From NCBI RefSeq assembly GCF_900102965.1, contig NZ_FNGM01000004.1:217686-281685 (forward strand): DNA of 64,000 nucleotides. The letters are read 5' to 3'. The position numbers and the translations under genes are program-made. The notes below the pieces were generated by a model that worked only from the letters and a program-made list of their open reading frames with translations, did not search any database and had not been told where the DNA came from. This DNA is from Paenibacillus jilunlii. Lineage in GTDB: Bacteria > Bacillota > Bacilli > Paenibacillales > Paenibacillaceae. This document shows positions 44,852 through 53,234 of this stretch, piece after piece (position 1 is the first letter of the stretch; every line of letters begins with the position of its first letter).

Positions 44852-45553
44852 TTGCCGGGAATAATAAGCACGATAGCGCTGCTGATCAAAGAACTGACAC
44901 TGCTGGTATCTTACGTAAGGAACAATGCTTTTCCCCAACCGCTCTCCGAACAGGATGAAAGCAAATACTTAGGGAGGATGGCGGAGGGAGACGCTAAGGC
45001 TCGTAACTTGTTAATTGAACACAACTTGCGCTTGGTCGCCCACATAGTAAAAAAATTCGATAACACCGGCGAAGACATGGAGGACCTGATCTCCATCGGC
45101 ACCATCGGCCTGATCAAAGCCATCGAGAGCTACCGCCCGAACAAAGGGACGAAGCTCGCCACTTTTGCTGCCCGTTGTATCGAGAATGAAATCCTCATGC
45201 ATTTGAGATCGCTTAAAAAGACCAAAAAGGACGTATCCCTGCATGATCCAATCGGGACGGACAAGGAAGGCAACGAGATCACACTGATCGATATTCTTGG
45301 CTCGGACGCAGATGATATTGTTAAAGAAGTCGATCTGAAGATCGAGAAGAGCAAAATCTACCGCAATCTCGACATTCTGGATGACCGGGAAAAGGAAGTG
45401 GTGGTTGGGCGCTTTGGGCTGGACACCGGCGGGGAGGAGCGGACGCAGCGGGAGATTGCGAAGGAGCTGGGCATCTCGCGGAGTTACGTGTCGCGGATCG
45501 AGAAGAGGGCGCTCATGAAGCTGTATCATGAGTTTTATAAGGCGAAGCGATAA
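44852..45553 (+). CDS. sigK: Pro-sigma-K, sporulation sigma factor, uninterrupted
   Basis: 233 residues. The N-terminal ~20 residues ([20 protein letters not shown]) are the hydrophobic pro-sequence removed by SpoIVFB, followed by [11 protein letters not shown] as in Bacillus sigma-K. Sigma region 2 holds the -10-binding segment ([20 protein letters not shown]) and region 4 the helix-turn-helix ([20 protein letters not shown]). It directs late mother-cell genes for cortex and coat. TTG start with GGAGGTG eight bases upstream. Unlike in B. subtilis the gene is whole, with no skin-like insertion. Confidence 0.95.
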   Translation: MPGIISTIALLIKELTLLVSYVRNNAFPQPLSEQDESKYLGRMAEGDAKARNLLIEHNLRLVAHIVKKFDNTGEDMEDLISIGTIGLIKAIESYRPNKGTKLATFAARCIENEILMHLRSLKKTKKDVSLHDPIGTDKEGNEITLIDILGSDADDIVKEVDLKIEKSKIYRNLDILDDREKEVVVGRFGLDTGGEERTQREIAKELGISRSYVSRIEKRALMKLYHEFYKAKR

Positions 45554-45559
45554 CTTCTG

Positions 45560-45594
45560 AAAGCAACTTGTCTGCGGATAAGTTGCTTTTATTC
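45560..45594 (+). terminator. Terminator of sigK
   Basis: AAAGCAACTT pairs with AAGTTGCTTT around GTCTGCGGAT, then TTATT. The loop and inner stem equal those of the terminator at 62618-62654. Confidence 0.85.
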
Positions 45595-45659
45595 TAAATA
45601 CGCAGGTTATGAGTTTGATTAAATCATGAAGAATACAATACGAAGGAGAATTTTATACA

Positions 45660-45839
45660 ATGAGCTACAAAGAAATATATGATCCCATGTTCAATTGTTA
45701 CATACGTATGAAAAACACGAAAAGCATCAAGGTCCATATCAGAGAGTAATTCGTGCTAAATCAACTCGTAAAGATACATGAGAAGGAAAGGGCGCAGGTA
45801 GTGGAATGGTATTCAGAAAAGTATTTTAATAAAATTTAG
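45660..45839 (+). pseudogene. Small gene broken by one in-frame stop
   Basis: GAAGGAGA and an ATG at 45660 begin a 59-codon frame that is interrupted by TAA at 45747-45749 and then continues in frame to TAG at 45837-45839. The translation (starting MSYKEIYDPMFNCYIRMKN; after the stop VLNQLVKIHEKERAQVVEWY) looks like a real small protein. A single base change would restore it. I do not recognise the family. Alternatively two tiny peptides of 29 and about 28 residues. Confidence 0.45.
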
Positions 45840-45865
45840 AAAGTCAGATATTAGAAGGCGGGAGG

Positions 45866-46081
45866 CTAAAGATTTGATAGGTGGAAATCTGTATCCCCAT
45901 ACTCCATGATCACTTTTTCAAAGGTTGCTTGCGTCTCATTAGCCTGCAACCTTTCTACAAGTAGAGACAGACCCTTCTCATTTTCAAAACCGCAAAAGGT
46001 CAAAAGAGCAGCCATTCTCCCATCATGAACTGTGACCCGTAAGAGGGTCACTTTTTTCAAAGTTTCCATCTTACGGGTCAC
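45866..46081 (-). CDS. Hypothetical small protein with a start inside a large inverted repeat
   Basis: 71 residues from GTG 46081, or 67 from ATG 46069. The C-terminal 45 residues (FENEKGLSLLVERLQANETQ, then ATFEKVIMEYGDTDFHLSNL) have protein-like composition. Neither start has a good ribosome site, and the first 18 codons lie in a perfect 19-bp inverted repeat. It may be the tail of a lost gene rather than a working one. No family recognised. Confidence 0.35.
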   Translation of the reverse strand: MTRKMETLKKVTLLRVTVHDGRMAALLTFCGFENEKGLSLLVERLQANETQATFEKVIMEYGDTDFHLSNL

Positions 46082-46087
46082 AGTTCA
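46026..46087. repeat. Perfect 19-bp inverted repeat
   Basis: TGAACTGTGACCCGTAAGA (46026-46044) and its exact reverse complement (46069-46087) enclose a 24-base spacer. On the minus strand it covers the start of the small hypothetical gene; it lies 18 bases after the ABC-2 permease stop. It could be the end of a small mobile element or the terminator-like end of the exporter mRNA, though no T-run follows. Confidence 0.8.
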
Positions 46088-46104
46088 GGTGTTACTTCCC
46101 CTGT

Positions 46105-46821
46105 TTATGGCTGCTCCGCATATCTCCACCAGGCAAAGGTTCCGGCTATTCCGATTATCCCCGTATACGCAAGAATGACTATACTGCTCAACTGTAGAGA
46201 ACCGGTGCTTTGAAATACCGACGGGATGGTCCATGGGAAATAGGGGGCAAATCCAAAAGAGGCCAACACATTGGAAAGAATGACGATGATCAGGATGAGC
46301 CCCAGGGGTGCCAGGTAGCCCTTGGTCACATTAGCCAAAAGAATGCTTGGTGCGGTAACGAAAATGTACAATAGCGAGGTGATAAGGAACTTAAAGAACA
46401 AACTCCAAATGAATGCAGCGGACCCGCCTTGGGCGCCCAGGATCGCCCCCACGGCAAAACCTACGGCAAACATATAGATGGAAAGTAACAGGCACCATGC
46501 TAAAATGACAATGAATTTGGACAATACAATTTTTGCTCTGGAAATGGGCTTTGCCAGCAAATCTTTAATGGTTCTATCCGAAAACTCCCGTCCGAATACC
46601 CATGCCGCGATAAAGGTGTACCCGATAAGTCCCAGCGGGGCAAGCGTATCAAGCAATCCGGTTAAATACTGTTCCCAGTGGATACCGCCGGCGTCACTGG
46701 ATAAAACATTTCCGACGCCCATCATGATGGGCCCGAAGCCTAAAACAAGAAACATTATCCAAAACACATTGGAGCGGATAATCTTGCGAATCTCACAATG
46801 TAAAACAGATAAAATATTCAT
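46105..46821 (-). CDS. ABC-2 type permease of an exporter
   Basis: 238 residues, six helices, NosY/BcrB-like. EFSDRTIKDLLAKPISRAKI is the characteristic cytoplasmic loop after helix 2 of this family. Overlaps the upstream ATPase gene by one base (TAATG). Together they form a simple exporter of the type used for bacitracin-like peptides or other antibiotics; substrate unknown. Confidence 0.86.
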   Translation of the reverse strand: MNILSVLHCEIRKIIRSNVFWIMFLVLGFGPIMMGVGNVLSSDAGGIHWEQYLTGLLDTLAPLGLIGYTFIAAWVFGREFSDRTIKDLLAKPISRAKIVLSKFIVILAWCLLLSIYMFAVGFAVGAILGAQGGSAAFIWSLFFKFLITSLLYIFVTAPSILLANVTKGYLAPLGLILIIVILSNVLASFGFAPYFPWTIPSVFQSTGSLQLSSIVILAYTGIIGIAGTFAWWRYAEQP

Positions 46822-47771
46822 TATTTAATCCCCCTGGTGATCCCAATGGTGCGGAGAAAATATCCTTCCAAATCCTCCGTAACCACTCGAAGCGATGTTG
46901 GCGGCTGATTGCTTTGAACGAGCAGTTCGGCCAGCCGTTCAGGATGATCTGCCCCGTGCTCATCGGTTAGTTTAATATAGCCGTCCAGGGTATCCTCAAA
47001 GGCATAGCCATGCTCTTCAAGCACCTTCTTCAAGGCAGGCTTGTTCCGGCCATTCACCACTAAGCTTTTCTGTAAGGATTGCTCCAGCTTGTCCATTGCG
47101 ACTTCTTGAACAAGCTGGCCGCCGTGAATAATCCCAATGCGTGTGGACACCTTCGAGAGCTCCTCTAACAGATGGCTGGATATAAAAACAGTTACGCCGA
47201 AATTTTTCGCCAGATTATATAACATATTCCGTATCTCTGCCACGCCTGCGGGATCAAGGCCATTGATCGGCTCATCCAATATTAGAATTTCCGGATTGTG
47301 AATCATCGCTTTTGCAAGTCCCAGGCGCTGTTTGTTTCCTAATGAGAGATGCTTTGCTTTTTTCTTTTTGTGCGGCTCCAGTCCCAGCTTATAGATCACC
47401 TGATGTACGGCATCTTTGTCCGGCATCCCTTGCATGCGTCTTGCGATGTCAAGATTCTCCGTTACACTCAGATCTGGATAAAAAGTAGCCTCCTCCAAAT
47501 ATCCGACCTTGCTCCATAATTTATAATTTCCGGCATCAACCTTTTCACCTAACATATAGAGCTTACCGGAGGTTGGCCTCAGCATCGCCAGAAGCATCTT
47601 GATGGTCGTTGTCTTCCCGGCGCCATTCAGTCCCAGGAATCCAAAGATCTCTCCTCGGTTCACCTCCAGCGAAAGATTATTTAATACGGTATAGTCGCCA
47701 AACCTTTTATGCACTCCGTCAATTTGTATAGCAGGCGTGCTGCCGATTTTTTTCTTTGATAAAATTCGCAT
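46821..47771 (-). CDS. ABC exporter ATPase (BcrA-like)
   Basis: 316 residues from the ATG at 47771, behind GGAGGAG; upstream in-frame starts are not needed. Walker A is GLNGAGKTTT, the signature is LSLGNKQRLGLAKAM (LSLGN replaces LSGGQ, usual in this group), and Walker B is ILILDEPINGLDP. The C-terminal ~100 residues form the extra domain of BcrA-type proteins. Overlaps the permease gene, so the two are co-translated. The two-component genes at 49.3-51 kb, same strand, may regulate it. Confidence 0.9.
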   Translation of the reverse strand: MRILSKKKIGSTPAIQIDGVHKRFGDYTVLNNLSLEVNRGEIFGFLGLNGAGKTTTIKMLLAMLRPTSGKLYMLGEKVDAGNYKLWSKVGYLEEATFYPDLSVTENLDIARRMQGMPDKDAVHQVIYKLGLEPHKKKKAKHLSLGNKQRLGLAKAMIHNPEILILDEPINGLDPAGVAEIRNMLYNLAKNFGVTVFISSHLLEELSKVSTRIGIIHGGQLVQEVAMDKLEQSLQKSLVVNGRNKPALKKVLEEHGYAFEDTLDGYIKLTDEHGADHPERLAELLVQSNQPPTSLRVVTEDLEGYFLRTIGITRGIK

Positions 47772-47887
47772 AACCTTTAACTCCTCCATAAAGAGAGAGC
47801 TTATACAGGAATCTAAGGACAACATTCCTGAACAAGCTCCATCGAAAATGTTTCAATAAATCTACTGCTTGATGATGTTATGACAAT

Positions 47888-49048
47888 CTAAGATTGGCGG
47901 GGCGCGGCTGGCCCAAGCCCAATGGAGCAGAGCCAATTCAGTGCTACCTCATGCAGCACGTTGATGTTATCTACCTGACAGTGTTCTAATCCGCCAAGCC
48001 GTCTATCCTCTATCGCATAGAATGTCTTGTTAGGCGAACCGGCCTGCTCGTAATTCTTCAAGGCTTGTGTCAGCGGATTGGGCTGAACCAATATCTCTTC
48101 CGCTCCATGCATGACAAGCAGCGGACATTCGATCTGGTGAAGTACACCCTCAAGATCATAGGCAAAACGCGGATTCCCCGCAAAATCCTCCAGGCTTTCT
48201 GCCCCGAGAATTCTCATGCCGTGTGCGGCCAGACTTGGCGGCATCCATGAAAGCATGGCTTTCCAGTCAAAGGCATGCGTACCGCCGTCGGAGATGACGG
48301 CAGCAATCCGGTGATCGAACGAAGCGAACCGCAGGGAGTCGTAAGCCGCAAAGCTCTCCCCGTGCACGATAATCTTATCCGGATCGACTTCCGGCCGGGT
48401 TAGAAGGAAGTCGATGGCCCGGGAATGAAAGGCCTCGCTGTCCGCCCGTCTCCCCTTCCCCTTTTCGTACATCGAGAGGCCGGTGCCGGGCTGGTCATAG
48501 ACCAAAAAGTTATATCCACACGAAATGAAGGCAGGACCCAGCCAGAAATAGTTTTCAATGGACCACTCGTCACCACCGTTAAGTGCAAATACGGTCGGCT
48601 TTGGACCTTCTATCCAGGAAGGGGAGAAGAAGTATCCATCCAGCTTGACATCCTCGTAATCGACCTCAATCTTCTCCGGACGGACCTCGAAGTATGTTCC
48701 GGCAGCCTCGAAAAGTTCATTCACCTTTTTAAAGATACGGATTTTCTCATTGTCATCATCCATCACTGCATACTCTGCGATTCTGTAGTAATTGCAGGCA
48801 CGAATGTAGCAGTTCCGTGCGGTATACCAGTTTCCGGCCGTTTCTGCCTCCTTGCCGTGTCTTTCCAGTGCCTGAGCGGTGATGAGCCATTCTCTGTGCC
48901 ACGTAGCCTTGTCATCGGGGTCGATTTTTTTGCAGGCCTCATAGATTTCAGTGACGTCCGTAGCACCAAGGCTTGCCATACCCAAAGCTTTGGTAACCTG
49001 GTATGACATCATGTAGTTATTAGGCCAGCGGCTGAACTCAATTGACAT
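47888..49048 (-). CDS. Alpha/beta hydrolase with N-terminal helical domain (FrsA/DUF1100-like)
   Basis: 386 residues from the ATG at 49048, which AAAGGAGG precedes. The first ~130 residues are helical (ATWHREWLITAQALERHGKE, then ARNCYIRACNYYRIAEYAVM), the remainder an alpha/beta hydrolase with nucleophile Ser in HGESFAAYDSLRFA and a likely catalytic His in GGLEHCQVDN. The layout matches 2,6-dihydroxypseudooxynicotine hydrolase and similar C-C or ester hydrolases. Substrate unknown. It lies between the exporter and the two-component genes, all on one strand. Confidence 0.8.
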   Translation of the reverse strand: MSIEFSRWPNNYMMSYQVTKALGMASLGATDVTEIYEACKKIDPDDKATWHREWLITAQALERHGKEAETAGNWYTARNCYIRACNYYRIAEYAVMDDDNEKIRIFKKVNELFEAAGTYFEVRPEKIEVDYEDVKLDGYFFSPSWIEGPKPTVFALNGGDEWSIENYFWLGPAFISCGYNFLVYDQPGTGLSMYEKGKGRRADSEAFHSRAIDFLLTRPEVDPDKIIVHGESFAAYDSLRFASFDHRIAAVISDGGTHAFDWKAMLSWMPPSLAAHGMRILGAESLEDFAGNPRFAYDLEGVLHQIECPLLVMHGAEEILVQPNPLTQALKNYEQAGSPNKTFYAIEDRRLGGLEHCQVDNINVLHEVALNWLCSIGLGPAAPRQS

Positions 49049-49182
49049 TTCGACTTCCTCCTTTTCAAGTTCCAGTGATTGTAGTTTTTTGCTACAACTT
49101 ATTTTCACATCCAAAGATGAAGCTTCTTTAAAAGAAAAATAAATATGTATAAAGAGAAAATAAAAAACTATAAACTGCTAAA

Positions 49183-49226
49183 AAACAAAAAAAGGCTGTA
49201 ACCTGGGTTCACACCCGGCTGCAGCC
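49183..49226 (-). terminator. Terminator of the histidine-kinase gene
   Basis: On the minus strand GGCTG...GGGT pairs with ACCC...CAGCC around a GTGA loop, followed by seven T residues (A-run at 49187-49193 on the plus strand). Confidence 0.8.
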
Positions 49227-49264
49227 TGGAGCTTTGTTGTTGAAGAAGAAGTGCAAATATTTAA

Positions 49265-50320
49265 TCAGCGGTGTACCGCCAGGGGAAGGCTGAATCTAAT
49301 TCCCAAACCGCCATATTCGGAAGGGTAGGCAACAATTTCTCCCCCGTGATGTTCAATAATAGATTTACAGCTTGCCAGCCCCAGTCCCAGTCCGCCCTTT
49401 TGGATCTGCCGCGATTGATCCACCGTGAAAAATTTAAGGAAGAGAGAAGAAAGTTCCTTATCCGGCACGCCAATTCCGTTATCCTCAATTTGGAAATAGG
49501 CATAATGCTCCCGCAGGTATCCGGTCATATACACCTTCAGCTTATTCTTCCCTCCATATCTTACAGCATTGCTAAAGAGGTTACCGAACACCCGGCGGAT
49601 CATCGGTTCATTGACCATTAGCCGTATACTGTCCGTGAATGAATGGCGGCAGGTCAGTTCGATGTCAAGTCCAGCCAGCTCGTACTCATATTCAAAAGCA
49701 ATTTCTTCGAATAATTCTGTTGCCTTTACAGGTGTGGCCACCATGGATTCGAGCTCCAGTTTTTCTTTGGTAAAGCTGGAGAAATCATTGATGAGTTCAA
49801 CCATATATGCTGATTTCCGTTGAATCAATTCATAATATTCCTGCTTTTCAGTTTCGGGTAAGTCCTTGTGTGTAGCCAGCAGTTCAGTGAAACCGTTAAT
49901 AGAGGTAAGGGGTGTTTTCAAATCGTGGGCGATGGCTGCAATCATATCGGTTTGTTCTCTGTGGGCGAGTTGAAGCCTATGCTCCATCTTATTGAAGTGC
50001 TTATAAAGCTCTCCGATCTCGTCATTACTCCTCAAAGCCAGCGGAGGCAGGGGATGGACAACATTTACTTCTCCCAGCCGGGTATTCAGACGCCGAATGG
50101 GCTTCTCTATGAAAAAATAAATATAGATGATCAGAATAAAAAATATACAACAAGCGATGGCAAATATGGGCAGCAGCAATGCTATATATCGTGAGTCCAG
50201 CAAGGTACTGCTTATAGGGGAATATACTGCAAAGACAAACTTCAAGTACATTCCAATGGAAAACATAAGAATTAGAAGCATCAGCAGGAATAAAAGAGGG
50301 AGTTTTATTTTCAGTTTCAT
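49265..50320 (-). CDS. Sensor histidine kinase
   Basis: 351 residues. Two membrane helices (about 9-32 and 46-70), a HAMP segment, the phospho-acceptor box AAIAHDLKTPLTSINGF and the ATPase boxes N (NLFSNAVRYGGKN), G1 (IEDNGIGVPD), and G2 (GGLGLGLASCKSI). The extracellular part between helices is very short, as in intramembrane-sensing kinases that watch antibiotic exporters. The gene begins one base after the response-regulator stop. It may govern the exporter at 46.1-47.8 kb; that is inferred. Confidence 0.9.
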   Translation of the reverse strand: MKLKIKLPLLFLLMLLILMFSIGMYLKFVFAVYSPISSTLLDSRYIALLLPIFAIACCIFFILIIYIYFFIEKPIRRLNTRLGEVNVVHPLPPLALRSNDEIGELYKHFNKMEHRLQLAHREQTDMIAAIAHDLKTPLTSINGFTELLATHKDLPETEKQEYYELIQRKSAYMVELINDFSSFTKEKLELESMVATPVKATELFEEIAFEYEYELAGLDIELTCRHSFTDSIRLMVNEPMIRRVFGNLFSNAVRYGGKNKLKVYMTGYLREHYAYFQIEDNGIGVPDKELSSLFLKFFTVDQSRQIQKGGLGLGLASCKSIIEHHGGEIVAYPSEYGGLGIRFSLPLAVHR

Positions 50321-50321
50321 C

Positions 50322-51017
50322 CTATTGCTCTCTTTCCGTATATTTATAGCCTATGCCCCAAATGGTTTTAATAAAGTTATGTTCAGTACCCAGCTTCTTG
50401 CGGATATTTTTGATATGGACCGTTACGGTATTGATCTCTCCGTATTCGTCTCCCCAGACCTTCTCATAGATCTGCTCACGGCTCAATACCTGATTGGGGT
50501 GACGCATAAGAATAGACAAAATTTGAAATTCTTTTGTGGATAAGTCGAGCTTCCGGCTGTGCAGGAAGGCCTCAAACGTTTTATCATTCAAAATGAGCGG
50601 AGCATCCGCCTTTTCGTTACTGGGACTAAGTTCATCCCACTCTTTATGCAGCCTGTCCAATTTTCGGAAATGGGCCTTGATCCTGGAGGCCAGCTCCTGA
50701 ATACTGAAAGGTTTGGTCATATAATCGTCTGCTCCTATTTCGAGACCGACGATTTTATCAATGTCCTGATCACGCGCACTTAAAAACAGGATGGGAACAT
50801 TATAAGATGTCCGGATACTTCTGCAGACATCAAGCCCATTCATATCAGGCATCACTATATCCAGAACGACGAAATCAATGTGGTTATCATCCACAGCAGA
50901 TAAGGCTTCTTTCCCGGAACATGCCGGGATTACTGTAAATTGCTCGTACCTTAAACTCTTGGTGATAAGTTTTACGATTTCTTCATCATCGTCTACAACT
51001 AATATCGTTTTTGACAT
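50322..51017 (-). CDS. OmpR-family response regulator
   Basis: 231 residues from the ATG at 51017, which GGGAGGT precedes; the upstream extension in the same frame has no ribosome site. Receiver domain: ILVVDDDEEI (acid pocket), phospho-acceptor Asp in FVVLDIVMPDMNG, and Lys in YMTKPF. The winged-helix DNA-binding domain runs from about 130 (LSTKEFQILSILMRHPNQVL to VTVHIKNIRKKLG). Co-transcribed with its kinase. Confidence 0.93.
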   Translation of the reverse strand: MSKTILVVDDDEEIVKLITKSLRYEQFTVIPACSGKEALSAVDDNHIDFVVLDIVMPDMNGLDVCRSIRTSYNVPILFLSARDQDIDKIVGLEIGADDYMTKPFSIQELASRIKAHFRKLDRLHKEWDELSPSNEKADAPLILNDKTFEAFLHSRKLDLSTKEFQILSILMRHPNQVLSREQIYEKVWGDEYGEINTVTVHIKNIRKKLGTEHNFIKTIWGIGYKYTEREQ

Positions 51018-51170
51018 TTGACTACCTCCCAGAAGCAAACAGACCTGATATAAATAATAATTCCTTAATCTGGTTGATGCAATCCTCCACTCGGGAGAAG
51101 GGGGCGTAGTCTGCCGTTTCGGTCTGGACACTGGGCTTTTTTGTACCTTAGTTTCTACTTTTTTAAGTTA

Positions 51171-51268
51171 TTACAAAATTAATTTAAGGGAGTACATTTT
51201 TTTATTTTCTCCTGAAGGTAAAATGAAAAATATGAGAGCTCCTTAATACAGTCGGAGGGATGAGAATT
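51171..51268 (+). promoter_or_regulatory. Leader of the glycan importer operon, shared with the GH43 gene
   Basis: TTACAAAA-xx-AATTTAAG-xx-AGTACATTTTTT begins at 51171 and is repeated, with a few changes, at 59323 before the GH43 gene. A TAAAAT -10 (51219-51224) lacks a good -35, as expected for an activator-dependent promoter. A YesN-type regulator (54960-56402) is the obvious candidate activator. Ribosome site GGAGGG at 51254-51259. Confidence 0.6.
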
Positions 51269-52219
51269 ATGAAAGCGGTTTTAGACAGCTCCCGAGAGTA
51301 CGCCGCAACAAAAAAGAAAAATCATTTTCTGCACAATATCAAAAGAGACAGTCTGTTATATTTTCTTTTGCTGCTGCCAATCGGGTATATCCTGATATTC
51401 AAGTATGCCCCCATCTATGGTCTGGTTATGGCATTCCAGGATTACAACATTTTTGAAGGCATTAAGGGAAGCGAATGGGTTGGACTGGATGTGTTCCGGT
51501 TTATTTTCGAGCAGGACAGCTTCTACCGGGCATTGAAGAATACGCTGGTCCTGAATGTTCTGGATTTGATCGCGGGATTCCCGGCGCCCATTCTGCTGGC
51601 AATTCTGCTCAACGAAGTGAGGCAGGCAGCATTCAAGAAAGTGACCCAGACCGTGTTGTATCTGCCCCACTTTTTGTCCTGGGTGATCATCGGCGGTATG
51701 GTCTATTTGATGTTTTCTAACAGCGGCATGATCAACAATTTCCTGGCGGGTTTCGGACTTGATAAGATTGAGTTTCTGTCACAGAAAACACCTTGGTTGA
51801 TTACCTATATCTCCGTTGGCGTATGGCAAAATATCGGATGGGGCACTATCATCTATCTGGCGGCCATTACCGGAATCAATAAGGAATTGTATGAGGCCTC
51901 CGATATTGACGGCTGCAGCAGGCTTCGCCAAATGTGGCATATTACACTGCCCGGTATCAAGTCGACGATTAATATTTTGCTGATTCTCCAAATTGGCCGA
52001 ATGGTATCCATCGGGTTCGACCGCCCGTTCGTGATGGGGAATTCACTGGTTAACGAATACTCCGATGTTATCAGTACCTTTGTGTACAGAGTTGGTATTA
52101 GTTCGGGAGATTTCTCCCAGGCAACAGCAGTCGGATTATTCCAATCCGTGGTTGGCCTGGTCCTGCTGCTCTCTGCCAACTTTATCGCCAAAAAATTAGG
52201 TGAGGATGGGATATGGTGA
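51269..52219 (+). CDS. Glycan ABC transporter permease (LplB-type)
   Basis: 316 residues. MKAVLDSSREYAATKKKNHF begins a cytoplasmic tail, then six helices; the coupling loop is YEASDIDGCSRLRQMWHITL. Highly typical of the LplB/YteP group, which serves rhamnogalacturonan, arabinan or other plant oligosaccharides in Paenibacillus. The ATG at 51269 lies nine bases after GGAGGG; the ATG at 51260 abuts it. It overlaps the second permease by seven bases. No ATPase gene follows. Confidence 0.9.
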   Translation: MKAVLDSSREYAATKKKNHFLHNIKRDSLLYFLLLLPIGYILIFKYAPIYGLVMAFQDYNIFEGIKGSEWVGLDVFRFIFEQDSFYRALKNTLVLNVLDLIAGFPAPILLAILLNEVRQAAFKKVTQTVLYLPHFLSWVIIGGMVYLMFSNSGMINNFLAGFGLDKIEFLSQKTPWLITYISVGVWQNIGWGTIIYLAAITGINKELYEASDIDGCSRLRQMWHITLPGIKSTINILLILQIGRMVSIGFDRPFVMGNSLVNEYSDVISTFVYRVGISSGDFSQATAVGLFQSVVGLVLLLSANFIAKKLGEDGIW

Positions 52220-53109
52220 GGATGGTGAACCAGAAGGGCAAAAAGAAAAAAATGAATGTGGCGGATGTTGTGATTATCGTATTTATTGTAGCATTGTCCT
52301 TTACATGTATTGTTCCGTTCCTATATATGATTGCGCTTTCTTTTAGCTCCAACGAAGCGATTATTGCCCAAAAAGTAGGGCTATGGCCAGTAGAATTCAC
52401 AGCAGAAACGTACAAAACCATCTTGAGCGACATGGATATGCTTTATACGCTTGGATACAGTATTGTACTTACGATTTTTTACACTGGGGTATGTATGTTC
52501 CTGACCATTTGTGCAGCGTATCCGTTAACGAAGAAGCGGCTGATGGGAAGAAGCTTTATTTTGACAGCGTTGGTCTTCACCATGTATTTCAGCGGCGGTT
52601 TGATTCCCTCCTATATTCTGGTTAAAAACCTGGGAATGATGAATACGGTGTGGAGCCTGGTTTTGCCGGGTGCCATGAGCGTGTTTAATATGATCATCCT
52701 GAAGACCTTTTTCACCAATCTTCCGGAGAGCCTGGAGGAATCGGCTGCCATTGACGGATGTTCGGATCTGGGCATTCTCCTTAAGATTGTGCTGCCACTC
52801 TCGTTGCCTTCGATCGCCACATTAAGCCTCTTCTATGCGGTGGACAGATGGAACGGATTCCAGGATGCGCTGTTCTACATTACGAAAAAAGAGCTGTATC
52901 CTATGCAGATGAAGCTGTACCAGATCATATCGGCCAATCAGCAGCTGGATAGCCAGCAAGGGGGAGAAGGAAGTATCGGCTCCTACATTGTGCCTGAGTC
53001 TCTGAAAGCGGCCAGCGTTATGTTTACGACCCTCCCGATTTTGTTGATCTATCCTAAGCTGCAGAAGTATTTCGTAGATGGTGTAATGACCGGAGCGATC
53101 AAGGGCTGA
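52213..53109 (+). CDS. Glycan ABC transporter permease (LplC/YtcP-type)
   Basis: 298 residues, six helices, coupling loop EESAAIDGCSDLGILLKIVL, plus the LplC-type DGFQDALFYI-like segment WNGFQDALFYITKKELYPMQ. The start overlaps the previous gene by seven bases; the ATG at 52222 is an alternative. Pairs with the LplB-type permease to import oligosaccharide captured by the lipoprotein that follows. Confidence 0.9.
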   Translation: MVRMVNQKGKKKKMNVADVVIIVFIVALSFTCIVPFLYMIALSFSSNEAIIAQKVGLWPVEFTAETYKTILSDMDMLYTLGYSIVLTIFYTGVCMFLTICAAYPLTKKRLMGRSFILTALVFTMYFSGGLIPSYILVKNLGMMNTVWSLVLPGAMSVFNMIILKTFFTNLPESLEESAAIDGCSDLGILLKIVLPLSLPSIATLSLFYAVDRWNGFQDALFYITKKELYPMQMKLYQIISANQQLDSQQGGEGSIGSYIVPESLKAASVMFTTLPILLIYPKLQKYFVDGVMTGAIKG

Positions 53110-53234
53110 TGGGCAAACAGATCAAGCTAAAGGGGGTGGAGCATACCCGTTCCGGTGGATGATGGATGTATAGCTACAAGGGATTTGCAGCGCGGATGAT
53201 TGGCAAGATATTCGACTTGAAAGGGAGGCATACA

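Larger units (their letters stand above)
45554..45865. other. Intergenic region after sigK with gene debris
   Basis: 312 bases holding the sigK terminator and the interrupted small frame at 45660-45839; nothing else is supported. Confidence 0.5.
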
